This document shows positions 38,975 through 48,184 of a DNA stretch of 64,000 nucleotides, piece after piece (the first letter of the stretch is position 1; each line of letters opens with the position of its first letter). Source of the stretch: Nonomuraea fuscirosea. Lineage in GTDB: Bacteria > Actinomycetota > Actinomycetes > Streptosporangiales > Streptosporangiaceae. The DNA lies in contig NZ_PVNG01000030.1 of NCBI RefSeq assembly GCF_003001935.1, positions 103,850 through 167,849 on the forward strand, written 5' to 3'. A model generated the notes under the pieces. It made no database searches. It was not told where the DNA came from and saw nothing but the letters and a program-made list of their open reading frames with translations. A program made the translations under genes and the position numbers.

Positions 38975-39805
38975 TCAGTGGCCGATGCGAATCCGGGCGG
39001 CTTCCTTACGCTGCTCGCGCTTGTAGAACAGCACCCGCAGCGGAATCGCGGCGACGAGCGCGATCTGCATGCTCGCCCCGATCTTGATCGGCAGGTCCCC
39101 GCCCTGGGGCCAGGCGACCCACACGGTGAGGAACGCCACGTTCACCATGATCCAGCCGAGGACGACCGCGGCGAGCTGCCCCTTCGGCTTGGGGTATTCG
39201 ATCCGGCTGACCATCAGCCAGGCCACGCCGAGCACGGCCGCCAGCGACCAGACGCTCGGCTGGAAGAGCAGCACGATGGAGATCACGGTCATGGCGCCCA
39301 TCGGGATGGGCAGCCCCATGAAGTCGCCGCTCTTGGTCTTGACGCAGGCGAACCTGGCCAGCCGGACGACCCCGGCGACCAGCACGGCCGCCGCCGCCGC
39401 GAGCACCGCGGTGAACGGTACCTGCGGCGTGAATCCGCCCCAGATCACCACCATGAACGCGGGCGCGAACCCGAAGCTGATGACGTCGGCCAGGTTGTCC
39501 AGCTCGGCCCCCATCGCGGAGGCGCGGAAGCGCCGCGCCACGAGCCCGTCGAACAGGTCGCACGTCGCGCCGATGAGCAGCAGCACGATGGCGGTGGCGA
39601 AGTAGCTGGGCTCGGGGGTGAATCGCCCGCCGTCGACCTGGAGCTGCTGGATGGCGGAGTAGGCGAGGACGCACACCGCGAGGAACCCGCAGACGGCGTT
39701 GCCCAGGGAGAGGGAGTCGGCGGCGGACAGGCGGAACGCCTTGCCCACGGGACCGCGCGGTTCTTCCTCGTCCGCCTGCCAGCTGCCGGCGTCAGCCGTG
39801 GTCAA
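38975..39805 (-). CDS. pssA: CDP-diacylglycerol-serine O-phosphatidyltransferase
   Basis: 276-residue membrane enzyme making phosphatidylserine. The CDP-alcohol phosphatidyltransferase signature DG-x2-AR-x8-G-x3-D-x3-D is intact (from DGLVARR to NLAD). About eight membrane segments. It starts at TTG 39805 with GGGGGTGACC upstream, inside the psd 3' end (14-bp overlap). Psd then decarboxylates its product. Confidence 0.95.
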   Translation of the reverse strand: MTTADAGSWQADEEEPRGPVGKAFRLSAADSLSLGNAVCGFLAVCVLAYSAIQQLQVDGGRFTPEPSYFATAIVLLLIGATCDLFDGLVARRFRASAMGAELDNLADVISFGFAPAFMVVIWGGFTPQVPFTAVLAAAAAVLVAGVVRLARFACVKTKSGDFMGLPIPMGAMTVISIVLLFQPSVWSLAAVLGVAWLMVSRIEYPKPKGQLAAVVLGWIMVNVAFLTVWVAWPQGGDLPIKIGASMQIALVAAIPLRVLFYKREQRKEAARIRIGH

Positions 39806-40433
39806 TTCTGGTCACCCCCGCAACCGTCTTGTCACCCACGGACACCGCGGGAGTGATCCCTTCGGGCAGGTAGAGGTCGACCCGCGAGCCGAGTCTGATG
39901 AGACCGATCCGCTCGGCCTGCTCCACCTTCGCCCCGGCGCTCAGATACGGCACGATCCTGCGCGCCACCGCGCCCGCGATCTGCACCATCTCGATGTCGC
40001 CCAGCGCGGTCTCGAAATGCCACACCACGCGCTCGTTCTGGTCGCTGTCCTTATTGAACGCCGGCAGGAACCCACCTGCCACATGCTGCACGGAGGTGAC
40101 ATTTCCCGCAAGAGGGGCACGGTTGACGTGCACGTTCAGCGGGTTCATGAAGATCGCGACCCTGGTGCGGCCGTCCGGCCACGGGTCGATGCTCTGCACC
40201 ACGCCGTCGGCCGGCGACAGGACACGGCCGTGGCCGGGAGTGCGGTCGGGATCGCGGAAGAACCAGAGCATGCCCCCGGTGAGCGCGCTCAGCGGCACCG
40301 CCGCGAGCGCCCATCGCCGGTTCCGGCGCGTCAGCAGAACGGTGACGGCCGCCGTGGCCGCCGTCGGGAGAAGCCACGGGGAGACCCCTCGCGCGAGCCT
40401 CACACGGCTCGGGCTTGCAGAATCGTCTGACAC
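39792..40433 (-). CDS. psd: Phosphatidylserine decarboxylase proenzyme
   Basis: 213 residues, short (type II-like) form. The FFRDPDR, SPADGVVQSI and MNPLNVHVNRAP motifs are present. The self-cleavage/pyruvoyl site is the Gly-Ser in RLGSRVDLYLP. It makes phosphatidylethanolamine from the PssA product. GTG 40433 was chosen for AAAGG upstream; a longer frame to 40508 has no ribosome binding site. Confidence 0.95.
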   Translation of the reverse strand: MSDDSASPSRVRLARGVSPWLLPTAATAAVTVLLTRRNRRWALAAVPLSALTGGMLWFFRDPDRTPGHGRVLSPADGVVQSIDPWPDGRTRVAIFMNPLNVHVNRAPLAGNVTSVQHVAGGFLPAFNKDSDQNERVVWHFETALGDIEMVQIAGAVARRIVPYLSAGAKVEQAERIGLIRLGSRVDLYLPEGITPAVSVGDKTVAGVTRIDHG

Positions 40434-40541
40434 GAACAACCTTTGGTGGTGACTGGACTGGGCGCTTTGCCGTGATGTTACAGAACGAGCAACTATGACA
40501 CGGCACAACTACACAAGCAAAGCGCCTCGAAGCCCATTTCG

Positions 40542-41525
40542 CTAGACCTGCTCCGAGTGCGTCTGCTCGCCCTTGCGCGCGTCCATGCGGGCCTTGATCA
40601 GGCTCGCCACAGTGGTGATGACCATGGTGGCGCCGATGACCGAGAGCGACACCCAGATGGGAATTTCGGGCGCCCAGGAGACATGGCTGGAGTGCAACGC
40701 CTCCAATACGAGCTTAACCCCGATGAACCCCAGGATGAACGCCAAACCATAGCTGATGTACACGAGCCGCTGCAGCAGGCCGCCGAGGAGGAAGTAGAGC
40801 TGACGCAGCCCCATCAGGGCGAACGCGTTGGCCGTGAAGACGATGAAGGGGTCCTTGGTGAGCCCGAAGATCGCCGGAATCGAGTCGAGGGCGAACAACA
40901 GGTCGGTGCTGCCGATGGCGACCATCACGATGAGCATCGGGGTGACCATGCGCCTGCCGTCGATGCGCACGGTGACCTTCGAGCCGACGTAGCCCTCGGT
41001 GGTGGGGAAGGCCCTGCGCACCCAGCGGAGCAGGATGTTCTCCTTGAACTCCTCCTCCTCGCCCTTCAGGTGCTGGCGGACGATGTTGATCCCCGTGTAG
41101 ACGAGGAAGGCGCCGAAGACGTAGAACAGCCAGCCGAACCGCTCGAGCGCCGCGGCGCCGAGCGCGATGAACGCGCCGCGCATCACGAGCGCGAGCAGGA
41201 TGCCGACGAGCAGCACCTTGTGCTGGTAAAGCTTGGGAACGGCGAACCGGCTCATGATGATGAAGAAGATGAACAGGTTGTCGATGCTCAGGCTGTATTC
41301 GGTGATGTAACCGGCGACGAACTCGCCGGCCCGGTCGGCTCCGGAGGTGTTCCACAACAACACGGCGAAGGCGGCCGCGAGGGCGACGTAGAACGTCACC
41401 CAGTATCCGGCCTGCCGCATGGAGAATTCGCGGGCTTCCCCACGGTCGACGATCCACAAGTCGATGGCGATGACGACCAACAGACCACCGATCACGGCGA
41501 TCCAGGCCCACAGGGGTTCAGTCAC
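40542..41525 (-). CDS. TerC-family integral membrane protein
   Basis: 327 residues with about nine membrane segments. Conserved acidic motifs are EYSLSIDNLFIFF and STDLLFALDSIPAIFG; a charged loop (LKGEEEEFKEN) is cytosolic. TerC proteins (MeeF/Alx-like) are linked to manganese homeostasis and metalation of exported enzymes. Starts at GTG 41525. A predicted Mn2+ riboswitch directly upstream supports a manganese role. Confidence 0.95.
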   Translation of the reverse strand: MTEPLWAWIAVIGGLLVVIAIDLWIVDRGEAREFSMRQAGYWVTFYVALAAAFAVLLWNTSGADRAGEFVAGYITEYSLSIDNLFIFFIIMSRFAVPKLYQHKVLLVGILLALVMRGAFIALGAAALERFGWLFYVFGAFLVYTGINIVRQHLKGEEEEFKENILLRWVRRAFPTTEGYVGSKVTVRIDGRRMVTPMLIVMVAIGSTDLLFALDSIPAIFGLTKDPFIVFTANAFALMGLRQLYFLLGGLLQRLVYISYGLAFILGFIGVKLVLEALHSSHVSWAPEIPIWVSLSVIGATMVITTVASLIKARMDARKGEQTHSEQV

Positions 41526-41683
41526 TCAGACCCTCCGGCAGCATGCACGCTTCATTGCCGGAGGTCTCTCCCGCCCGCCGAAATCTGCGGACCGGCAGCC
41601 CCGGGGGCCCCGTGGAGTGGGGCTGCACCGTGATGACGAGGCTGTCGCGAAGGGATACTCCCCTCCCTAACCCAGGCAGTATA
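41526..41683 (-). ncRNA. yybP-ykoY-type (Mn2+) riboswitch leader of terC
   Basis: Minus-strand order: -10 TATACT (41683-41678), then a leader with the conserved GGGGAGTA (41663-41656), GC-rich internal helices, and the conserved 3' element GAGACC (41568-41563). CCTCC of the 3' element can close P1 with the upstream GGAGG. The same strand CCTCCGGCA is also perfectly complementary to TGCCGGAGG just before the start codon (41532-41540), which contains the ribosome binding site. This predicts translational control. The match is to the remembered family pattern. Confidence 0.65.
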
Positions 41684-41720
41684 TGAGAACGGATCGGGCC
41701 CGCCTAACCATCCCCCTCAC

Positions 41721-42794
41721 TCACTTCTGGTACGCGGCCAGCACACTCTCGACGACGTCGTCGTCATCCGGCATCTCCCCGCCCCGCCGCGTGGCCGCCT
41801 CGGCCAGCGTTTCCGCAGCTCGCGGGCTGGACAGCAGCTCCTGTACGGCCGCGCGCAACCCCTCGACGTCGCCGTACGGAACCATGATTCCGGCATCTCC
41901 CAAGATTTCCGGAATGCCGCCCACATTCGAGGCGATGGCCGGCGTCCCCGTCATGAGCGCCTCCCTCAGCGTGAGCGGCTGCCCCTCCCACCGGCTCGGC
42001 ATCACCAGGGCCAGGGCGGCGCCGAGCAGATCGGGCACGTCCTCGCGGTGACCCAGCAGCGTGACGGGCAGCCCTTCCGCGTCGATCCTGCGCCGCAACT
42101 CTCCGCGCAACGGCCCCTCCCCCGCCACCACGAACAGCGGCCGGGCGTCGCGCCACGGCCCGGCGGCGACGTCGAGCAGCGTCTCCAGACCCTTCTGCTG
42201 GGCCAGTCTCGCGACGGTGAGCAGAATCGGCCGCTCGCCCGCGCCCAGTTCCTCCCTGACCTCCCGCGGCGTACGCTTCGGCGGCCGGGGCACCGGCGCC
42301 GTCACCAGAGCGGCCCGCACGTCGCGGGCGCCGAGCCCGGTCATCCGCTGCCCCAGGTCGGGCGAGACGACCAGCACACGCCCCGCCCGCCGGGCCACGA
42401 TCCGCTCCAGCACCCCGTAGGCCAGACCGACGAACCCGCCCGCGGTGAGCGCGTTGTGCAACGTCACCACGGCCCCCCGCCGCGCCAGCCCGGCCAGCGC
42501 CCCCGCCCGCAACCCATGGGCGTGGACCACGTCGGCCCCCTTGGTCAGCCGCCTCACGGCCAGCACAGCCCGCAGGTCGTTCACCGGGTGCGGCCGATCG
42601 GAGACGGCCACCTCCACGAACCCGGCCCCCGCACCGCCGAAGGCGAACTGCTCCTCAACACTCCTGGGCCCGATCACGACGACCTGGTGTCCCCGGCGTA
42701 CGAGCTCCTCCACCAACGTCAGAACATGCCGCCCCGTACCACCGGTCGTGGTGCCCAGCACGAAAGCCACCCGCACAACCCGCTCCCTCCTCAT
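41721..42794 (-). CDS. Glycosyltransferase family 4
   Basis: 357-residue GT-B enzyme. The N-terminal TTTGGTGRHVLTL loop is followed by the C-terminal nucleotide-sugar motif (PSRWEGQPLTLREALMTGTPAIAS, with the EX7E-like pair). The ATG at 42794 follows GGGAGCGG. Donor and acceptor are unknown. It is the last gene of the tlyA-to-murJ direction, separated from murJ by a repeat-rich spacer. Confidence 0.9.
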   Translation of the reverse strand: MRRERVVRVAFVLGTTTGGTGRHVLTLVEELVRRGHQVVVIGPRSVEEQFAFGGAGAGFVEVAVSDRPHPVNDLRAVLAVRRLTKGADVVHAHGLRAGALAGLARRGAVVTLHNALTAGGFVGLAYGVLERIVARRAGRVLVVSPDLGQRMTGLGARDVRAALVTAPVPRPPKRTPREVREELGAGERPILLTVARLAQQKGLETLLDVAAGPWRDARPLFVVAGEGPLRGELRRRIDAEGLPVTLLGHREDVPDLLGAALALVMPSRWEGQPLTLREALMTGTPAIASNVGGIPEILGDAGIMVPYGDVEGLRAAVQELLSSPRAAETLAEAATRRGGEMPDDDDVVESVLAAYQK

Positions 42795-43382
42795 TTCACC
42801 GCTCCCAACCCAACCACCGCCCACTCACTCCATCCGAAACCAACCGACAACCCACCCACCCCGAGAAAGCCAACGACCGCCTGCCCCGAACCAACCGACC
42901 AACGTCCGCCCGCCCCGAAATGCCAACGACCGCTTGCCCCGAACCAACCGACGACCGTCCGCCCGCCCGCCCCGAACGAGCCAACCACCCTGTCCGCCCT
43001 GTCCAGCCTGTCCGCTTTGCCACCTTGAGCACACCAACCACCAGACACCCTGAGCGAACCGACAACTCGCCCGCTCGGCCCGACCCAAACCACTGGCCTT
43101 ATCCACACCGATCGGCCGTCAAGCTGACCCACCGCCGCACCCCTACCCATACCAACCGACCGCCGGACCTGTCGCGCAAACAGCCCCTGTCCGGCCCGAT
43201 CGATCCCCCGCGCCCCTGGCCGCCCCACAGCGAGCCCTTTGGCCTTCCCGCCCCACAGAGAGCCCTCCGGCCTGACCGCCCCGCAGCGACCCATCCGGCC
43301 TCCCCGATCCGCAGCGCACCCACAGCGCACGCCCCTGCCCGGATCACCGTGCTCAGCCGGCCCCTGCGGCAACGTCCCATGC
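42795..43382. other. Repeat-rich spacer between GT4 and murJ-like genes
   Basis: About 590 bp. Two copies of a 53-bp unit begin at 42869 and 42922 (GCCAACGACCGCxTGCCCCG...). Further ACCAACC-, CCTGTCC- and CCCGAACC-type words recur to about 43100. Several reading frames cross it but none has plausible composition, so no gene is called. Confidence 0.6.
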
Positions 43383-44981
43383 TCAGCCCGGACCGCCCCG
43401 CCGCAGCATGCCGACCACCGCGTCAGCGTCCGCCCGGTCCACCACCGCCACGACCGCGGCGCCGACGGCCAGCGCCACGACGGCGGCCAGGGCGGCGGCG
43501 GCCACGTTCGGCCACAGGCCGCTCGCCCCGAGCCACCCCACCACGCCGGCCCCGGCGAGCCACCCCAGCACCCCACCGGCCAGCGCCGCCCCCACGGCCC
43601 TGCCCAGCCCGGCCGCGGCCGGGCGCCCCCGCGCCCGGACCACGGAGGCGAGCAGCGACGCCCCGCCCACGGTCATGCCGACGCTCATGCCGAGCGCCAT
43701 CCCGCCGATCTCCCACTCCTCGGGCAGCACGAGCACGAACCCGACCTGGGCCACCATGACCACGCACCACCCGGCCACGGTGCCGGTGGCGGCCGCCCGC
43801 CCGTGGCCGGCCGCGTAGAGCACCCGGCTGAGATGGGCGATGAGCCCGTATCCCACCAGTCCCGGCGCGAACAGCGCGATCGCCGCCGCCAGCTCGGCGG
43901 GAGGCACGTCGCTCTTGTCCACCAGGAAGACCATCGCCCCGGGGCCGGACGCGGCGGCCAGCACTCCGGCGGCCAAGCCGGACACCAGCACCACGGCCCT
44001 GGTCGTGCGGGCCGAGAGCGCCGCGAAGGCCGCCGGATCGCCCGCCTGCGCGGACAGCCGGGGGAACGCGCTGGTGGCGATGGGCACGGCCAGCACGGCG
44101 TACGGCACCAGATAGATAGCCCACGCGTAGTTGTAGACGGCGATGGCGCCGTTGCCGATCGCCTTGTTCGACAGCACCAGCACCACGATCATGGCCGCCT
44201 GCTGGGCGAGCAGCGCGGCGATGCCCGCCAGGGCGAGCCTGCGCACCCGCCCGGCCACGCCGTCGGGGAACCGTAAGGTGGGCCGCCAGCGCAGCCCGAG
44301 CCGCGCCACGGGCCCGAGCACGGTCAGCACCAGCGCCAGCACTCCAAGGCTGGTTCCCACCGACAGCGCCAGCTCGGCCGGCTCGGGCAGCGTCGCCGGA
44401 TCGGCCACGCCGCCGCTGAGCGGCACGAACAGCAGGTAGGCGACGATGACCACGATGCTGGAGACCAGGGGCGCGACGGCGGGCCCGGCGAAGCGCTTGT
44501 GCGACTGCAGCACGCCGTAGAGGACGGCGGCCACGCCGTAGAGCGGGATCTGGGGGGCGAAGACGACCAGCATCCGGGCGGCCACGGCGGCCACGGCCGA
44601 GGTGTCCTGGCAGCCGTCCACCGCGGCGCCGACGAAGAGCCCGATGACCGGCCCGGCCAGCAGCGCCATGAGCGCGCTCAGCGGGACGAGCACGACGACC
44701 ACCCAGGTGAGCAGCGCCGAGCCGATCCGCCCCGCCCGCTCGCGCGACAGGTCGCCGGCCAGCACGGGGACGACCATCCCGGCCAGCGCGCCGCCGACGA
44801 CCACCTCGAAGACGATGTTGGGGATCTGGTTGGCCGTCATGTAGGCGGTGGACAGGCAGTTGGTGCCGACGGTCCTGGCGAAGGCGTACTGCTTGGCGAA
44901 GCCCACGACGCGCGCCAGCACCGTGATGGCTCCGATGAGCATCGCCCCGCCCGCGACGCCCCGCGCCGTCACCATGCCCAC
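43383..44981 (-). CDS. MurJ/MviN-like lipid flippase (MOP superfamily)
   Basis: 532 residues with about 14 membrane segments. The N-terminal region ARVVGFAKQYAFARTVGTN with NQIPNIVFEVVVGGAL is MviN-like. It is shorter and more divergent than peptidoglycan MurJ. The usual MurJ in actinomycetes is near the origin-region parA/trx genes, so this is probably a second flippase. Neighbours (MraY-like transferase and GT4) suggest another lipid-linked sugar. Confidence 0.85.
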   Translation of the reverse strand: MGMVTARGVAGGAMLIGAITVLARVVGFAKQYAFARTVGTNCLSTAYMTANQIPNIVFEVVVGGALAGMVVPVLAGDLSRERAGRIGSALLTWVVVVLVPLSALMALLAGPVIGLFVGAAVDGCQDTSAVAAVAARMLVVFAPQIPLYGVAAVLYGVLQSHKRFAGPAVAPLVSSIVVIVAYLLFVPLSGGVADPATLPEPAELALSVGTSLGVLALVLTVLGPVARLGLRWRPTLRFPDGVAGRVRRLALAGIAALLAQQAAMIVVLVLSNKAIGNGAIAVYNYAWAIYLVPYAVLAVPIATSAFPRLSAQAGDPAAFAALSARTTRAVVLVSGLAAGVLAAASGPGAMVFLVDKSDVPPAELAAAIALFAPGLVGYGLIAHLSRVLYAAGHGRAAATGTVAGWCVVMVAQVGFVLVLPEEWEIGGMALGMSVGMTVGGASLLASVVRARGRPAAAGLGRAVGAALAGGVLGWLAGAGVVGWLGASGLWPNVAAAALAAVVALAVGAAVVAVVDRADADAVVGMLRRGGPG

Positions 44982-45074
44982 CCGGCCTCCTCAGCCCCGC
45001 CGCCGATGACCCCGCCGCCGATCACGCGTACGCAGACATCCTGGCAGGCCGGACCGACAATCGCGCCGGCCGGG

Positions 45075-45938
45075 TCACACGGCGTCGGCCGGGCGGCGGC
45101 CGAGCATGTCGATCCGGTGGAGCACCGGGTTGCCCGCGATGACCTTGGTGAAGCTGACCTTCTCCGCGGCCGCGGTCAGCGCCACGACCGTGCCCAGCAG
45201 GACGTAGCGGCCGGGCCGGCCGAGCTGAGTGACGGCGGCGAGCCCGAGCAGCGCGCCCAGGGCGTTGGCGCCGGCGTCGCCGAGCATCGCGCGCTCGCCG
45301 AGGTCGTCGGGCAGCAGCGCGGCGGCGGCGCCCAGCGGCACGGCGGCCAGCGCCGCCGCGGCGGGCGAGCCGCGCAGGAGCGAGGCGGCCAGCAGCGGGC
45401 CACCGGTCAGCAGGGCCACCTTGATGGCGCGGCCGGGGCGCAGGTCGAAGAGGTTGGCCAGGTTCGCGGTGCCGGCGATGGTGGCGCCGTTGACCAGGGT
45501 GTCGGCGGGGCCCTGCGAGACGAGGGCGGCGGCGCCGAGGCCGGTGGCGCCGATGCCGAGGATCTTGACGGCTCCGCTGGTGACCTCGCCGCGGCCCAGC
45601 GCGCTGAGGTGGCCCTTGAAGCCCTTGGAGGAGGTGGTGCCGTAGAGGTCGTCGTAGGCGCCGAGTGCGCCGCTGCCGGCTCCGGCCAGCAGCGCGGCGG
45701 CGCGTACGCGCGGGGTCAGGCCGGGCGCGAGCGCGGCGGCGGCGCTGGAGCCGGCCACGAACGCGGGGCCTTCGAGCAGCGTGATGGGCTCGCCGCGGTG
45801 GTTCTTCCTGGTCCAGCGGCCGCTCAGGTCGGCGGGCCGGTTGCGGGTGAACGCCGCGTAGGCGGCCCGCGCCGCGGCGGCGCCGATCGCGGCGCCGGCG
45901 AGGGCGTACAGCAGGCCACGGGCCCGGCTGGCTGGCAT
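45075..45938 (-). CDS. MraY/WecA-like polyprenyl-phosphate sugar-1-phosphate transferase, divergent
   Basis: 287 residues with about eight membrane segments. The PNPT-superfamily hallmarks are recognisable: the AYDDLYG Asp pair followed by KGFKGHL, NLFDLRPGRA (catalytic Asp region) and LGDAGANALGALLG. Such enzymes start lipid-linked glycan assembly by moving a sugar phosphate to a polyprenyl phosphate. Motifs are abbreviated compared with MraY, so activity is uncertain. It lies between mctB-like and murJ-like genes. Confidence 0.75.
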   Translation of the reverse strand: MPASRARGLLYALAGAAIGAAAARAAYAAFTRNRPADLSGRWTRKNHRGEPITLLEGPAFVAGSSAAAALAPGLTPRVRAAALLAGAGSGALGAYDDLYGTTSSKGFKGHLSALGRGEVTSGAVKILGIGATGLGAAALVSQGPADTLVNGATIAGTANLANLFDLRPGRAIKVALLTGGPLLAASLLRGSPAAAALAAVPLGAAAALLPDDLGERAMLGDAGANALGALLGLAAVTQLGRPGRYVLLGTVVALTAAAEKVSFTKVIAGNPVLHRIDMLGRRPADAV

Positions 45939-45940
45939 GG

Positions 45941-46918
45941 TCAGCTCCCTGACGTTGCGGTGGGGGACGGAGTGGCGGACGTCTCCACGGGCATGGCGGC
46001 CGAGGCCCCCTTGCCCACGCCGTACTGACCGGCGCGCCCGGCCAGCTGTTCGCGGAGAGAATAGACGATCACGACGCGCCCGAGGGGCATGTCGACGGTG
46101 TCGACCGTGGACACGCGCTTGGACACCTCGCCCTCGTCGCGTACGGCGCTGATCGCGTCGCCGGGCAGGGCCGTGGTGGCGGCCATCCCGGTCAGCACCG
46201 TGCCCATGCCGCCGACGTCGAAGCCGTCGGCGACGGAGACGAGCGCGCCCGCCTGGGTCTCGGCGCTCTCCCCTTCGTACACCTTCTCCGGCGCGAACAT
46301 CACCGCGAGCGTGGCCCGCTTGGTCACCTCGCCCTCGGTGCTGAGCAGGCCACCGGTCTCGAACGTGCTGACGACGTCGGCGGCGGCGGTGTTGGGGGTG
46401 CCGCTCTGCGTCTGGTCGGTCGTGACCAGGGCGGAGGCCAGCAGCGTGGCGGCCCGGTCCCAGCTGGTGGTGGTGGCCGGGAAGACCATGTTAACCGGCT
46501 TGAGCTGGTTGACCAGGCCGTCGAGCACGCCTCTGCCCTTGGGGTCGAGGAACTTCTCGGTCAGCGTGACCCGGCCGGAGATCTCCGCCCCGGCCTGGTC
46601 GAGCACCTGCTGCACGGACTCGCGCGCGGCGCTGCCGGAGCCCGGCGTCTCGATCAGCAGCACCCGCTGACCGGCCAGGTCTCCCGAGACGAGGTCGGGC
46701 GTCACGGAGGTGATGAAGCTGTCGTTGCCCGCCTCGCGGCCCTGCAGCGTGTCGATCTGGGCCCGCAGCTCCTCCTTCGTCTTGGTGAGCTGGGCCGTCA
46801 GCTCCTGGGCCGACTTGACCGCCGGCTCCTGCAGCAGCGTGGTGCCGAGCACGATCCCGACCGCGAGGGCCAGGAAGATCGCGACGATGGAGACGAGGTG
46901 GTAGCGAAAATCGATCAC
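45941..46918 (-). CDS. MctB/SteB-like copper transporter-domain protein
   Basis: 325 residues. An N-terminal membrane segment (FRYHLVSIVAIFLALAVGIVLG) is followed by a coiled-coil stretch and a large extracytoplasmic domain, ending in a Ser/Thr/Pro tail. The family includes Mycobacterium Rv1698 (MctB, copper-related) and corynebacterial SteB, a division factor. Adjacency to steA (GTGA overlap) supports a SteA-SteB pair in cell separation. The copper role is not evident from sequence. Confidence 0.88.
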   Translation of the reverse strand: MIDFRYHLVSIVAIFLALAVGIVLGTTLLQEPAVKSAQELTAQLTKTKEELRAQIDTLQGREAGNDSFITSVTPDLVSGDLAGQRVLLIETPGSGSAARESVQQVLDQAGAEISGRVTLTEKFLDPKGRGVLDGLVNQLKPVNMVFPATTTSWDRAATLLASALVTTDQTQSGTPNTAAADVVSTFETGGLLSTEGEVTKRATLAVMFAPEKVYEGESAETQAGALVSVADGFDVGGMGTVLTGMAATTALPGDAISAVRDEGEVSKRVSTVDTVDMPLGRVVIVYSLREQLAGRAGQYGVGKGASAAMPVETSATPSPTATSGS

Positions 46919-48111
46919 GAGAAGAGTCCGACCAACCAGAAGATGAATGCGTTCCAGACGTCCTGCAGGCCGTTGAGCCAGGTCTGGCCGAGCGGCGACA
47001 GGAAGAGCGCGACCCCCATGGTGATCAGCGCCGTGATCACGAGCAGGAGCAGCTGGGACGTGGTGATGCGGCTGCGGTAGAGCCTGCTGACGCCCTTGGC
47101 GTCGATGAGCTTGCTGCCGATGATCAGCCGGGTGAGGAAGGTGCTGGCCATGCCGGAGCGGCCCTTGTCGAGGAACTCCTCCAGGGTGCCGTGGGTGCCG
47201 ACCGCGACGATCAGTTCGGCGCCCTTGTCGTCGGCCAGCAGCATCGCGATGTCCTCGCTGGTGCCGGTGGCGGGGAAGATGACCGCTTCCCTGCCGAGCT
47301 GGTGCACCCGCTCCAGGCCGGGCGCCCTGCCGTCGCGGTAGGCGTGCACGACGAGCTCGGCGCCGCAGGTCAGCGCCTTGGTGGAGACCGAGTCGAAGTC
47401 GCCGACGATCACGTCGGGCAGGTAGCCGGCCTCCAGCAGCGCGTCGGCCCCGCCGTCGACCCCGACGAGGACCGGGCGGTATTCGCGGATGTAGGGGCGC
47501 AGGGTGGCGATGTCTTCCTTGTAGTGATATCCGCGCACCACGATGAGGGCGTGCCTGCCCTCCATGGGCGTGCGGATCTCGGGCACGCCCACACCGTCGA
47601 TGAGCAGCTTGCCCTCACCGCGGACGTATTCCATCGTGTTGACGGCGAAGGCCTCGATCTGCACGGCCAGCCCGGCCCGCGCCTCGGCCATGGCCGCCTC
47701 GACGGCCTCAGGGGTCTGCGCCTCGCCCTTGCCGACCACGTCGTCGTCGAGGTAGACGACGCCGTCGCAGACCCGTACGACATCACCGTCCTTGACCCGT
47801 TCGAACAACTCCTGGTTGGCGTTGTCGACGAACGGCACCCCCGCGTCGAGCAGAATCTGAGGCCCCAGGTTGGGATAGCGCCCGCTGATACCGCTGGCCA
47901 CGTTGACCACGGCCGAAGCACCGCATGCGACGAGAGCCTCCGCGCTGACCCGGTCAACGTCAACATGGTCGATAATCGCTATTTCCCCGGGCTGGAGGCG
48001 TTTTGTCAGCCTCTTGGTCCGCCGGTCGATTCTCGCCACTGCCGTTACACCGGGAAGGTCTCCGACCTTCCTCCCGCGGAGGCCCGGCATTCTGCTTCCC
48101 GGAACCTTCAT
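46915..48111 (-). CDS. steA: SteA-like cytokinetic protein (thiamine pyrophosphokinase-like fold)
   Basis: 398 residues. The core includes LPGVTAVARIDRRTKRLTKRL, IDHVDVDRVSAEALV, VNVASGISGRYPNLGP, a TPK-like ADALLEAGYLPDVIVGDFDSVS and ATGTSEDIAMLLAD. Two C-terminal membrane segments anchor it. The homologue is Rv1697 and C. glutamicum SteA. ATG 48111 was chosen; ATG 48120 is close by. It is coupled to the mctB-like gene. Confidence 0.9.
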   Translation of the reverse strand: MKVPGSRMPGLRGRKVGDLPGVTAVARIDRRTKRLTKRLQPGEIAIIDHVDVDRVSAEALVACGASAVVNVASGISGRYPNLGPQILLDAGVPFVDNANQELFERVKDGDVVRVCDGVVYLDDDVVGKGEAQTPEAVEAAMAEARAGLAVQIEAFAVNTMEYVRGEGKLLIDGVGVPEIRTPMEGRHALIVVRGYHYKEDIATLRPYIREYRPVLVGVDGGADALLEAGYLPDVIVGDFDSVSTKALTCGAELVVHAYRDGRAPGLERVHQLGREAVIFPATGTSEDIAMLLADDKGAELIVAVGTHGTLEEFLDKGRSGMASTFLTRLIIGSKLIDAKGVSRLYRSRITTSQLLLLVITALITMGVALFLSPLGQTWLNGLQDVWNAFIFWLVGLFS

Positions 48112-48184
48112 CAAGACCATCCTGCCAGAGGGAAACAGCGCGGGGGCCACGCATGACGCGGCGTGTCCGCTATGTCACCCAGGA

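Noticed and set aside
39792..40433. Psd as an inactive enzyme because the LGST cleavage motif is LGSR
   Set aside because: The essential Gly-Ser pair is present, and the GSR form is usual in short Psd proteins.
42791..43576. A 261-codon minus-strand frame in the GT4-murJ spacer
   Set aside because: Trp/Gly/Arg-rich repetitive composition, overlap with the murJ-like gene, and no ribosome binding site.
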